From NCBI RefSeq assembly GCF_937873765.1, contig NZ_CALMZC010000002.1, positions 1-64,000 of the forward strand: DNA of 64,000 nt. The letters are read 5' to 3'. The notes under the pieces were generated by a model, which was not told where the DNA came from, ran no database searches, and saw only the letters and a program-made list of their open reading frames with translations. The stretch is from an uncultured Thiothrix sp. GTDB lineage: Bacteria; Pseudomonadota; Gammaproteobacteria; Thiotrichales; Thiotrichaceae. A program made the translations under genes and the position numbers. Positions 56,407 to 64,000 of the stretch are shown here, piece by piece; positions within the stretch are counted from its first letter, which is position 1, and every line of letters begins with the position of its first letter.

Positions 56407-56870
56407 TGCATTTACCTTCGCTATTCAATCAAAAACACGGTTATTAAAACACACTACCAAAGCGCTTTGAAGCATAAAACACTAGTAGCTTATTAAAATT
56501 TATCCCACATTGATCCATTAATTTTTTCAACATCCGAAAAAAATAATCTCGTAAACTCACATACTTGTCAACCTAAGAACGCTTTGCACTAACCGTATCA
56601 TTAATAAAAAATTAATGTACTTAGGTTAAAGGCTTAAGCTTAAGCTGTCAATAATTAATTCAAATTGATTTATTAAAAGATTACTGCTAATGAGTGCTTA
56701 TGGACACACAAATTTTCATGCAAATAACATACCAAGATTTTTAGATACGCTAATTGAAAGTTTTACTTGCTTTTGAACAATTAGAATATTAATATCTTCT
56801 TATATATAGTTCTCTATATTTGATTTTGACTACTTGTGTATTGACGCATTCCTGCTAGAGGTATTGGTTC
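56407..56870. promoter_or_regulatory. Long divergent intergenic control region
   Basis: A 464-base AT-rich gap between the divergent porin and Gly/Met-rich genes. It holds a LacI-type palindrome (56458-56469), a partly similar site near 56575-56590, a GCTTAAGCTTAAGC palindrome (56632-56645), inverted arms AACCTAAG / CTTAGGTT (56570-56577 and 56620-56627), and AT-rich promoter-like stretches before 56871. No ORF of note. Confidence 0.5.
56458..56469. promoter_or_regulatory. Candidate LacI-family operator CAAAGCGCTTTG
   Basis: A perfect 12-bp palindrome with the central CG and AAAGCGCTTT core common to LacI/GalR-family sites. It lies about 52 bases before the porin start. Its position fits repression of the porin-kinase-zwf run. 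No LacI-type gene is in the window. Confidence 0.5.
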
Positions 56871-57650
56871 ATGAACTTTACAAAAATGACACTGGCTATG
56901 GCTATTTTTGCAGCGGCAACAACTGCATCTGCTACAGATTTCTTTAATGGTTTTGACAATGGTAATGGTACAGGCAGTGCTCAAGGCCAGGGTCAAGGTC
57001 AAGGCTATACTACTGGCCAAGGCACTGGTTACGGCACTAGCAAAGGCAATGTAGATGGTTGGGGTACAGGCAAAGGTACTGGTGACGGTGAAGTTGATTT
57101 TTCTATTAACTTCAAAGGTAAAGGCAATACCGATATGGCCTCTGATGTGGTAGGCCGTGGCAACGGTAACACCAATGGCAATTTTAATGGCCAAGGTACG
57201 GGTTATGGACAGGGTTATAACAACTTAAATGGCTATACCAATAGTACTACCTCAGGTGGTGGTTATAATCCATGGGGTGGGATGCCAGCTTGGGGTGGTT
57301 ATTATCCTTATCCACAGACCACTATGCCGATGATGCCTCAGATGCCGCAAATGTATGCGCCTTATGGTATGCAACAGCCGATGATGCCGATCATGCCACC
57401 AATGTATGCACCTTACGGTATGCAACAGCCGATGATGCAAAATCCAAATTTTGCACAAATGCAGCAGCAAATGGCCGCACAACGTGCACAAACCGAAGCT
57501 TATATGAAGCAGCAAATGGAAGAGCAACGTAAAATGATGGAAGCTCAAAGCAAAGCTGCTGCTCCAATGGCACCAATGGCTCCTAGTGCACCTGTTCCAG
57601 CAGCACCGGCCACTGAAGCGACGGCTCCAGCACCTGCAAAAACTAACTAA
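56871..57650 (+). CDS. Secreted Gly/Asn-rich, Met/Pro-rich protein, sulfur-globule-like
   Basis: 259 residues with a signal peptide cut after ASA (about 21). Residues 28-135 are Gly/Asn/Gln/Thr repeats (GQGTGYG occurs twice, with TGKGTGDG variants). Residues 134-195 are Pro/Tyr/Met-rich with a repeated MYAPYGMQQPMM. Then comes a charged Gln/Met helix, and an Ala/Pro tail. No Cys. This composition and export signal resemble sulfur-globule envelope proteins of purple and colourless sulfur bacteria, but low complexity makes homology hard to judge. A general extracellular structural protein is the alternative. Confidence 0.5.
   Translation: MNFTKMTLAMAIFAAATTASATDFFNGFDNGNGTGSAQGQGQGQGYTTGQGTGYGTSKGNVDGWGTGKGTGDGEVDFSINFKGKGNTDMASDVVGRGNGNTNGNFNGQGTGYGQGYNNLNGYTNSTTSGGGYNPWGGMPAWGGYYPYPQTTMPMMPQMPQMYAPYGMQQPMMPIMPPMYAPYGMQQPMMQNPNFAQMQQQMAAQRAQTEAYMKQQMEEQRKMMEAQSKAAAPMAPMAPSAPVPAAPATEATAPAPAKTN
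57351..57443 (+). repeat. 54-base tandem repeat in the Gly/Met-rich gene
   Basis: Two copies, starting at 57351 and 57405, of an 18-codon unit encoding MYAPYGMQQPMM plus spacer; the second copy is incomplete. DNA is almost identical over the shared 13 codons. Confidence 0.75.
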
Positions 57651-57659
57651 TTTACAGCT

Positions 57660-57686
57660 TAAGCCTACTGAAATTCAGTAGGCTTA
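57660..57686. terminator. Bidirectional terminator-like hairpin
   Basis: Perfect 12-bp stem TAAGCCTACTGA / TCAGTAGGCTTA with a 3-base loop, just after the Gly/Met-rich gene and overlapping the convergent pyrD stop. T-run is absent. Confidence 0.55.
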
Positions 57687-58691
57687 GTCACAGGCTTGAA
57701 CGCAGTCTTTAATCAATGTTGGGCCTGCGTAAATGAATCCCGTATAAATTTGCACTAAAGCAGCTCCTGCCTGTAATTTAGCCACAGCGTCTTGCGCGCT
57801 CATGATCCCACCGACACCAATGATAGGAATTCGCGTACCCAAATGCTGGTGAAACAAGCGAATCACTTCAGTTGAACGCTCTGTTAAAGGGCCTCCACTT
57901 AAACCGCCCTGCTCTGCTCCATAGTCTAGTTGCGCGACGGCTGATTTATCCAAAGTCGTATTAGTAGCAATCAACCCATCCATCTCACAATCGAGTAAGA
58001 CTTCAGCAATTCCAGCGATTTCTTCTGGACTTAAATCGGGTGCTACTTTCACGGCTAAGGGTACATAACGGCTATGTTCCGCAGCTAACAAGATTTGCTC
58101 TTGCTTTAAAGCAACCAGTAGACGCCTTAGGTCTTCACCATATTGCAAGCTACGCAAACCGGGGGTATTGGGAGAGGAAATATTAATCGTGATGTAATGC
58201 GCATGCGTATAAACCTTGCGCAATCCGATCAAATAGTCATCTGCTGCACGCTCTACAGCCGTATCAAAATTTTTCCCAATATTAATCCCAAGTATGCCTT
58301 GATACTGTGCCTTATGAACCTGACCTAGTAGGTATTCTAAACCGTGATTATTGAAGCCCATTCGATTGATGATGGCTTTGGCGGATTTCAAACGAAACAA
58401 ACGTGGATGTGGATTGCCGGGTTGTGGACGTGGAGTCACCGTCCCCACCTCAATAAAGCCAAACCCGCAGCTTGCAAGCGCATCAATAAACTCTGCATTT
58501 TTATCCAAGCCTGCCGCTAAACCTACACGATTGGGAAACTTAAGCCCCATCACTTCAACAGGTGTTCCAACTAGTGATTCTGCCTTACCATTAAGACCTA
58601 ATTGATACGCTAACTTTAAAGCTCTTAAAGCGGTATGGTGAGACATTTCGGGAGATAAGAGAAAGAGCAATTCACGCAGCAAGCTATACAC
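57684..58691 (-). CDS. pyrD: Dihydroorotate dehydrogenase (quinone)
   Basis: About 335 residues from the GTG at 58691, preceded by GAGG at good spacing. This gives VYSLLRELLFLLSPEMSHH, the normal class 2 start, whereas the TTG at 58721 adds 10 odd residues. Oxidises dihydroorotate to orotate at the inner membrane, passing electrons to quinone. Seen: NRVGLAAGLDKNAEFIDAL, the catalytic-Ser region NISSPNTPGLRSLQ, and IPIIGVGGIMSAQDA. Confidence 0.95.
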   Translation of the reverse strand: MYSLLRELLFLLSPEMSHHTALRALKLAYQLGLNGKAESLVGTPVEVMGLKFPNRVGLAAGLDKNAEFIDALASCGFGFIEVGTVTPRPQPGNPHPRLFRLKSAKAIINRMGFNNHGLEYLLGQVHKAQYQGILGINIGKNFDTAVERAADDYLIGLRKVYTHAHYITINISSPNTPGLRSLQYGEDLRRLLVALKQEQILLAAEHSRYVPLAVKVAPDLSPEEIAGIAEVLLDCEMDGLIATNTTLDKSAVAQLDYGAEQGGLSGGPLTERSTEVIRLFHQHLGTRIPIIGVGGIMSAQDAVAKLQAGAALVQIYTGFIYAGPTLIKDCVQACD

Positions 58692-58843
58692 AATCAGACC
58701 CTCGGAGGCTAAAAAATGCAAAAGCGCTGATTATGCTGAATCCGCTGTTTAGCAACAACCTACGATTGGAAAAACAATGGCGAGCCGTGCTTTAAGCTAT
58801 GGCATAATAAAGCGCTATTTTTTAAAGATTGAGAGAGGATTGC

Positions 58844-60025
58844 ATGGCAAATTCATCATTTTACCCACCACAACGCATCTTAATGGGGCCTGGGCCTTCT
58901 GATGTAAGCCCCCGTGTTTTACAAGCGATGGCGCGCCCAACTTTAGGTCATTTAGACCCTTTATTTGTTGGCATGATGGATGAAGTGAAAAGCTTACTGC
59001 AGTATGCCCTACAAACTAACAATGAACTGACCATGCCCATTTCTGCACCCGGCTCCGCAGGCATGGAAGCGTGTTTTGCCAATTTAGTCGAACCGGGCGA
59101 TAAAGTCATTGTTTGCCAAAATGGTGTGTTTGGCGGGCGCATGAAAGAAAACGTCGAACGCTTTGGCGGCACTGCAGTGATGGTGATGGATGATTGGGGC
59201 AAACCTGTTGACCCTAACAAAGTTGAGGCAGCTCTAAAAGCTAATCCAGATACCAAAATCCTTGCCTTTGTCCATGCTGAAACGTCTACAGGCGTGCGCT
59301 CCGATGCCAAACTTTTAAGCGACTTGGCGCATCAATACGGTTGTTTAGTGATTGTGGATGCCGTGACTTCTTTAACTGGCTGCGAACTACGCGTGGATGA
59401 TTGGGGGATCGATGCGATTTATTCTGGTACTCAAAAATGCATGTCTTGCGTACCCGGTTTATCACCAGTGAGCTTCGGTAGTCGAGCGGTTGAGGTGATT
59501 AAAAATCGTAAAACCAAAATCCAAAGTTGGTTCTTAGATATGAGCCTAATTATGGGCTATTGGGGCGGTGGTACTAAGCGTGCCTATCATCACACCGCGC
59601 CGGTCAATACACTCTATGCCTTGCATGAAGCTTTAGTCATGGTGCAGGAAGAAGGTTTAGAGAATGCTTGGGCGCGCCATACTCACCACCATCAAGCCTT
59701 AAAAGCAGGTTTAGAAGCGATGGGGATTCGCTTTGTGGTCGAAGAAAATTATCGTCTACCTCAGTTGAACCTAATCACAGTGCCAGAAGGTGTGGATGAA
59801 GCGGCAGTACGTACTCGTCTTTTAAATGAATACAGCATGGAAATTGGCGCAGGCTTAGGTGCTTTGGCTGGTAAAGTGTGGCGAATTGGTCTAATGGGTC
59901 ATGCCTGCAATACCAAAAATGTTCTAACTTGCTTAGGCGCTTTGGATGCTGTGCTCAGCTCCATGCAAGCTCCGATTGAATCAGGTGTTGCAGTCAGAGC
60001 AGCACAGGATTTTTATAAGGTTTAA
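58844..60025 (+). CDS. Alanine/serine--glyoxylate aminotransferase
   Basis: About 393 residues from the ATG at 58844, which has GAGAGGA 5 bases upstream. Class V PLP aminotransferase; PLP Lys198 is in YSGTQKCMSCVPGLSP. The start RILMGPGPSDVSPRVLQAM and APGSAGMEACFANLVEPGD match the alanine-glyoxylate/serine-glyoxylate group. Converts glyoxylate to glycine. A hydroxypyruvate-reductase-like gene lies 1.4 kb downstream, which supports a serine-glyoxylate role, but donor preference is inferred. Confidence 0.88.
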   Translation: MANSSFYPPQRILMGPGPSDVSPRVLQAMARPTLGHLDPLFVGMMDEVKSLLQYALQTNNELTMPISAPGSAGMEACFANLVEPGDKVIVCQNGVFGGRMKENVERFGGTAVMVMDDWGKPVDPNKVEAALKANPDTKILAFVHAETSTGVRSDAKLLSDLAHQYGCLVIVDAVTSLTGCELRVDDWGIDAIYSGTQKCMSCVPGLSPVSFGSRAVEVIKNRKTKIQSWFLDMSLIMGYWGGGTKRAYHHTAPVNTLYALHEALVMVQEEGLENAWARHTHHHQALKAGLEAMGIRFVVEENYRLPQLNLITVPEGVDEAAVRTRLLNEYSMEIGAGLGALAGKVWRIGLMGHACNTKNVLTCLGALDAVLSSMQAPIESGVAVRAAQDFYKV

Positions 60026-60034
60026 CTAAAATCT

Positions 60035-60061
60035 AGCAGGTAGCTTAGTTAGCTACCTGCT
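60035..60061. terminator. Bidirectional hairpin between aminotransferase and MltB
   Basis: Perfect 11-bp stem AGCAGGTAGCT / AGCTACCTGCT with a 5-base loop, overlapping the convergent MltB stop. Confidence 0.5.
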
Positions 60062-61314
60062 TCCAACATTCTAGGTAAAGCGGTTTGTTCACGCAGGAGC
60101 TTTAAATGTTCCAGTGTGGCATACCCATCCGCTGGAAAACCCGTATCCGCCTGCCAACGCCGTAAAGCAGCGCGTGTATTCGGGCCAATCGTGCCATCCA
60201 CCCCATCAGTACTATAGCCCACGGCACTTAGACGCTCTTGTAGCTCTGCTTTTTCTAAACGACTTAGAGGTTCTTCATTACGCGGCCATGCAGCTTGTAC
60301 TTCTAACCCACCTTTCAAACGCTCTGCTAAATAACCGGCTGCTAAGGCATAACTAATCGCATTATTGTATTTCAGCAAAACATTAAAATTAGGATAAGTC
60401 AGAAAAGCCGGCCCACGATAACCGGCAGGAATAATCACTGCAGCCCGCAGCGTGGGGGAATCCTCTAAAGCCGTACCATCCACCCGATACATCCCTTGAG
60501 CACTCCAATAATTTAAACTTTGCCAATTGGCAGGCTCCGTTTCCATCCAATCAAAAGTGACCGGCAACACTACTTCGGTGCCCCAAGGCTGTCCCTGCTG
60601 CCAACCTGATTGCGCTAAATAGTTCGCCGTAGAAGCCAAAGCATCTGGAATACTAGCCCGCAAATCACGCTTACCATCGCCATCAAAATCGACAGCAAAC
60701 TCCTCGAAGGTACTAGGAATAAATTGAGTATGCCCGAGTGCACCCGCCCAAGAACCCCGCAGATTATTACTAGGCATATCGCCACTTTGGAGGATTCTTA
60801 AAGCAGCAACTAATTGAGTACGCCAAAAATTGCGGCGCTCTTCACGGCCTTGATAAGCTAAGGTGGCTAAAGAGCGAATGGCTGAATAATTACCGAGTTG
60901 CTGACCATAACTGCTTTCCATACCCCAAATGGCCACAATGTACTCAATATCGACGTGATAGATGTCGCTGATTCTCTTTAAGAGTGGTGCATATTGTTTT
61001 AGAACATAACGGCCTTGCTCCACTCGCTCAGGCGAGACAGCACTATCCATATACTCCCACACAGGTCGACTAAACTCTGGCTGATAAGTATCTAGTTTCA
61101 AAACTTTTTTATCGATCAGCAGGCCACGGAAAGCTGTATCCAAAGTAGCATCTTTAATCCCGTGTTGCTGCGCATAGTACCGAAAATTAGTTTGCCACTT
61201 CGCAAATTCTTGATCAGAAAATACTGTATATCCAAACAAGACTACGCTAAAAAGAATGCCAAGTTGTAGTGTACGCGCTAGCTTGCGACCCATCCCTAAA
61301 ACCAAAGACGTCAA
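60049..61314 (-). CDS. Lytic murein transglycosylase B family protein
   Basis: 421 residues. N-terminal hydrophobic signal/anchor (about 15-30), then the MltB-type (SLT_2) domain: catalytic Glu133 in AIWGMESSYGQQLG, GALGHTQFIPSTFEEFAVDF then DGDGKRDL. A C-terminal peptidoglycan-binding domain (about 345-410, VGYSTDGVDGTIGPNTRAAL) follows. Cleaves peptidoglycan between MurNAc and GlcNAc in the periplasm. No lipobox seen, so it is probably not the MltB lipoprotein itself. Confidence 0.9.
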   Translation of the reverse strand: MTSLVLGMGRKLARTLQLGILFSVVLFGYTVFSDQEFAKWQTNFRYYAQQHGIKDATLDTAFRGLLIDKKVLKLDTYQPEFSRPVWEYMDSAVSPERVEQGRYVLKQYAPLLKRISDIYHVDIEYIVAIWGMESSYGQQLGNYSAIRSLATLAYQGREERRNFWRTQLVAALRILQSGDMPSNNLRGSWAGALGHTQFIPSTFEEFAVDFDGDGKRDLRASIPDALASTANYLAQSGWQQGQPWGTEVVLPVTFDWMETEPANWQSLNYWSAQGMYRVDGTALEDSPTLRAAVIIPAGYRGPAFLTYPNFNVLLKYNNAISYALAAGYLAERLKGGLEVQAAWPRNEEPLSRLEKAELQERLSAVGYSTDGVDGTIGPNTRAALRRWQADTGFPADGYATLEHLKLLREQTALPRMLEAGS

Positions 61315-61391
61315 TTTAAGGCGCTATCATAAACAAACTTAAGCAGCCCTGCACCGCCTGTTGACACTTATTCGCCAATTAGGAGCCTTTC

Positions 61392-62354
61392 ATGCCACAA
61401 ACTGTCTTTCTCGATTATGCAAGCACCAGTCATAATGACCTCGATTTAACTCAGCTAGAGCAAGCCTGTGGTACACTGACTTTATGGGAAGACACTAATC
61501 CTGAAACCTTGCTTGAGCATATTGGTCAAGCTGAAGTTGTGATTAGCAATAAAGTTCTGATTAATGCAAGCACACTGCAAGTACTTAAGAATCAACTCAA
61601 ACTGATTTGCGTAGCCGCAACTGGCACAAATAATGTTGATTTAGTAGCCGCACGCGCTTTAGGCATTTCCATCTGCAATGTACGCAACTATGGCAGTCGT
61701 TCGGTGGCTGAGCACTGCATAAGTTTAATATTCGCTTTAGCTCGGCAAATTCCAGCTTATAACCAAACCGTACAAATGGGCAGTTGGCAGCAAAGTAAGC
61801 ACTTCTGCTTATTAGACTATCCTATCACCGAAATTGCGGGTAAGACCTTAGGCATTATTGGTTACGGAACCTTGGGGCAAGCCACTGCAGAGCTAGCTGC
61901 CGCTATCGGCATGAAAATCATGATCGCCGAACGCTTAGATGCCAACCATATACGCCCTAATCGAGTGAGCATTGATGAGTTATTAGCTCAAGCGGATGTA
62001 ATCAGCCTACATTGCCCTTTAAATGAGCAGACCAAAGCATTTATTCATGCAAAACGCTTAAAACAAATGAAACCCTCGGCTTTTTTAATTAACAGTGCTC
62101 GGGGTGGTTTGATCGATGAAGCTGATTTATTAGTTGCTTTACAAAATGGTACTATTGCAGGAGCTGGTTTAGATGTTCTCAGTATTGAACCCCCCACTGC
62201 AGATAATCCTTTACTCTGGCAGAGCTTACCTAATCTAATCATTACGCCTCATATCGCTTGGGCGAGTCGCAAGGCACGGCAAACTTTATTGAATCAACTT
62301 GCTGACATTATTAACAGTTTTCAACAAGGTAAGTTACTTAACCAAGTGAACTAA
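61392..62354 (+). CDS. D-2-hydroxyacid dehydrogenase, likely glycerate/hydroxypyruvate
   Basis: 320 residues, full length. NAD-binding GYGTLG at 157-162 with Glu180 after the second strand, suggesting NAD over NADP. Catalytic Arg237 (NSARGGLIDE), Glu266 and His287 (ITPHIAWAS) are in place. NVRNYGSRSVAEHCISLIFA resembles HprA-like glycerate dehydrogenases. With the aminotransferase at 58844 it could reduce hydroxypyruvate to glycerate. GGAG lies upstream of the start. Confidence 0.85.
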   Translation: MPQTVFLDYASTSHNDLDLTQLEQACGTLTLWEDTNPETLLEHIGQAEVVISNKVLINASTLQVLKNQLKLICVAATGTNNVDLVAARALGISICNVRNYGSRSVAEHCISLIFALARQIPAYNQTVQMGSWQQSKHFCLLDYPITEIAGKTLGIIGYGTLGQATAELAAAIGMKIMIAERLDANHIRPNRVSIDELLAQADVISLHCPLNEQTKAFIHAKRLKQMKPSAFLINSARGGLIDEADLLVALQNGTIAGAGLDVLSIEPPTADNPLLWQSLPNLIITPHIAWASRKARQTLLNQLADIINSFQQGKLLNQVN

Positions 62355-62462
62355 GAAACCGATTAGCGCGCTAATTCAAAGGCTTATCAGCTTAGTGCCT
62401 GCACTCATCTGAGCTTGGCGTTACCCTTAAAGATCGTCTAGCGCCAGCTCATTAGGGTCAGC

Positions 62463-63152
62463 ATGCCTAAACTTATTATTAAACGTGAGAACCCCCAACG
62501 TTTCACTCAGCAAGCGATCTTATTTTGGGTATTAGGTTTATTACCTGTAGTTCTGTTAGCTGGCTTTCTTACCGGCAACCTTATTAGCCAATGGAGCCAC
62601 TCCATTTCCAAAGCCGGACAGGTACCTTTATTACCGCTCGCTCCTTTGATACAGCCTAAACCCCCTCTACCTAGCCCTAGCTCGAATTTACCCTTGCCGC
62701 TCACTACTGCACGACCCAATGATACGAACCTTGAAACCTCCACTGACTCTGAAGATACTGTTATTAAACCAACGCTTAAAAAACATATAGATGCCTCCAA
62801 ACTCTTAAATAACTCCGTAAGCTCAGAGTCCACCAGTTCCGCTAAAACGAATAAAAAACCGTTAGCAGCTAACACTAGTAAGAACAAACCTAGTTCAATA
62901 ATAAATCAGGCTAATACCAACAATCAGCAGAATAATCGCAGCCGTCCTATTGAAGCTCCAAGCTCCAGCCATAAACTCGTTAAATCACCCCAAACAGTCA
63001 GTGAATCTCCACGCCCTAGACCTGTGGCTCGTGCGACCCCTGAAAAGCGTATGCCAGCTACGATTAAATCGCCAGAATCTGCCCAGAACGAGCGTGGGAG
63101 CACGAATGATTATCGACTACTAGAGCAGTCTTTAGGTATTACCCTGCAATAG
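62463..63152 (+). CDS. Unknown single-helix membrane-anchored protein
   Basis: 229 residues. A membrane helix at about 17-41 (AILFWVLGLLPVVLLAGFLT) follows a basic start, so it should be anchored with the rest in the periplasm. The remainder is Ser/Pro/Asn/Lys-rich and looks disordered (PSSNLPLPLTTARPNDTNLE), ending DYRLLEQSLGITLQ, a possible short helix. I recognise no family. It lies 37 bases before a lipoprotein gene, suggesting a shared envelope role. Confidence 0.55.
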   Translation: MPKLIIKRENPQRFTQQAILFWVLGLLPVVLLAGFLTGNLISQWSHSISKAGQVPLLPLAPLIQPKPPLPSPSSNLPLPLTTARPNDTNLETSTDSEDTVIKPTLKKHIDASKLLNNSVSSESTSSAKTNKKPLAANTSKNKPSSIINQANTNNQQNNRSRPIEAPSSSHKLVKSPQTVSESPRPRPVARATPEKRMPATIKSPESAQNERGSTNDYRLLEQSLGITLQ

Positions 63153-63189
63153 CAACTTGCGTTGCACGGTTCACAATCAAGGTGATTTC

Positions 63190-64000
63190 ATGTCATTTAA
63201 GAAAAAAATGATGCTATTAATACTAGCATTTTTTGTGCTCGCAGCTTGCACCACAACGATTATTCAAGCGCCTGTTTTATTAGAATTAACGCAACCAGTT
63301 CCTTTACAAAAGGCCACCGAGCGCGGAGCCAAACATCTATTTACTCTTGTCCAACAAGAGCGCGGCTGGCGTAGTGAAGTCTTACCGACCCATATTTTGG
63401 TATTGCCCACTTTTCAGGAAAACACCAAAAAAATCTTAGAACCTACCAAACAAATTTTTCCCTATTTACAACAACAAGCCACCGGTTTTAAACGGTTTCA
63501 GCTAGTCAGCTTAGAAACACAAGGCCAAACCCCAGCAACTTATGAGTTACATAGCTCTATGCTAATGACAGAGGTAAACGGTAAGGAAAAGGTCGTGTTA
63601 AGCATGTGGATAATCGAGCCACAATCCAAACGGCGGCTTTCAACAGTTAGCTCAGCCATCCGGGTTGATAGTCCAATGAATAAACCTAGTCTAAGCCATA
63701 ATCCTGAGCCACAACCTTGGCTAAGCGCCTTACAAGAATCCAGCCGTCTAATAGTAGAAGCAGCAAGTAAAGATCGCTCTTGGCGCAATCAATTGGCTAC
63801 TACTCAAGTAGTCTTAGTCCCACTGTTTGATGCTAACTCCAAGGAGAATTTGAATCTAACTGAGAATCTACAAACTCAATTGCAGAAACAAGGAGGGGGG
63901 TTAAAAGTCTCCACTATTTCCCAAAGTTTATTGCCACAAGCGCATTATGTCGTTCACAGTGCCATCGCGATTGACAAACTTAGTGAAGGCCAGGTTTATG
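63190..64000 (+). CDS. Lipoprotein with duplicated domain, 3' truncated by window
   Basis: At least 270 residues, open to the window end. Signal peptide with lipobox VLAAC (Cys about 20) marks a lipoprotein. Two similar halves are seen: THILVLPTFQEN then TYELHSSMLMTEVNGK, and TQVVLVPLFDAN then HYVVHSAIAIDKLSEG. Such a strand-helix-strand pattern with an N-terminal nucleotide-like strand resembles CsgG/FlgO/LpoB-type envelope lipoproteins. The match is weak and the C-terminus is missing. Ribosome site GGTGA is poor. Confidence 0.6.
   Translation, partial: MSFKKKMMLLILAFFVLAACTTTIIQAPVLLELTQPVPLQKATERGAKHLFTLVQQERGWRSEVLPTHILVLPTFQENTKKILEPTKQIFPYLQQQATGFKRFQLVSLETQGQTPATYELHSSMLMTEVNGKEKVVLSMWIIEPQSKRRLSTVSSAIRVDSPMNKPSLSHNPEPQPWLSALQESSRLIVEAASKDRSWRNQLATTQVVLVPLFDANSKENLNLTENLQTQLQKQGGGLKVSTISQSLLPQAHYVVHSAIAIDKLSEGQVY

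Noticed and set aside
56814..57194. 126-residue minus-strand ORF opposite the Gly/Met-rich gene
   Set aside because: It mirrors the low-complexity repeats of the real gene; Thr/Ala/Ile-rich with no ribosome site.
57252..57548. 98-residue His/Leu-rich minus-strand ORF
   Set aside because: Antisense shadow of the Met/Pro-rich repeats of 56871-57650.
62362..62375. Palindrome ATTAGCGCGCTAAT as an operator
   Set aside because: It lies just after a stop codon with no promoter elements nearby; chance or weak terminator is as likely.
1..64000. CRISPR arrays, tRNA or rRNA genes, insertion sequences
   Set aside because: I looked for regularly spaced repeats, cloverleaf-like segments with CCA ends and transposase-like ORFs and found none that hold up.

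Overview
The window looks like the chromosome of a Gram-negative gammaproteobacterium. It carries outer-membrane porin, lipoprotein, RND-pump and MltB genes, a homodimeric AceE pyruvate dehydrogenase, and gyrA, cysS, pcnB-folK and rimI of gammaproteobacterial type. Composition is moderately AT-leaning. A periplasmic DsrE-family protein and a secreted Gly/Asn/Met/Pro-rich protein resembling sulfur-globule envelope proteins make a filamentous sulfur oxidiser of the Thiothrix/Thiofilum kind my best guess. This is an inference from gene content only; no rRNA, tRNA or other marker settles it. I saw no insertion sequence, prophage, CRISPR array or tRNA.

Region 1 (1-5.5 kb) is accessory and decayed. 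It holds a small EACC1-like protein followed by a CHAT-protease/STAND-ATPase gene split by one in-frame TAA, a Crp/Fnr-type regulator broken by a one-base frameshift, a 30-codon remnant of a second copy of that regulator, a c-type cytochrome with a metallo-beta-lactamase-fold protein that lacks two metal-binding histidines, a small membrane protein and a probable hydrolase tail. Region 2 (5.5-13.5 kb) holds a GntR/FCD regulator divergent from glutaryl-CoA dehydrogenase and a CaiB-type CoA-transferase, then a DJ-1/F420-reductase-like pair divergent from a LysR regulator, a degenerate GGDEF membrane protein and a lysophospholipase-like lipoprotein.

Region 3 (13.6-23.3 kb) is mainly housekeeping: OsmC, cysS, DsrE-like, an unknown disordered/coiled-coil protein, pssA, leuA, type-4 uracil-DNA glycosylase, rimI, pcnB, folK. 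Region 4 (23.4-40.8 kb) has a large secreted SdrD-B/DUF11 surface protein, a DUF938 methyltransferase, RNase T, aceE-aceF, a thiolase, an RND efflux pair, a DUF4124 protein, a hydrolase-like/TlpA fusion, ppnP and a Nudix hydrolase.

Region 5 (40.8-56.9 kb) is on the minus strand. After gyrA and an MFS transporter comes a sugar-catabolism block whose transcription order is porin, PfkB sugar kinase, zwf, pgl, edd, pgi, eda, mgsA, pyk, glgC. Together these would import sugar, phosphorylate it, run it through the Entner-Doudoroff pathway to pyruvate, and divert carbon to methylglyoxal or glycogen. A LacI-type palindrome sits in the long leader. Region 6 (56.9-64 kb) has the Gly/Met-rich secreted protein, pyrD, an alanine/serine-glyoxylate aminotransferase, MltB, a hydroxypyruvate-reductase-like dehydrogenase, an unknown membrane-anchored protein and a truncated lipoprotein with an internal domain duplication.
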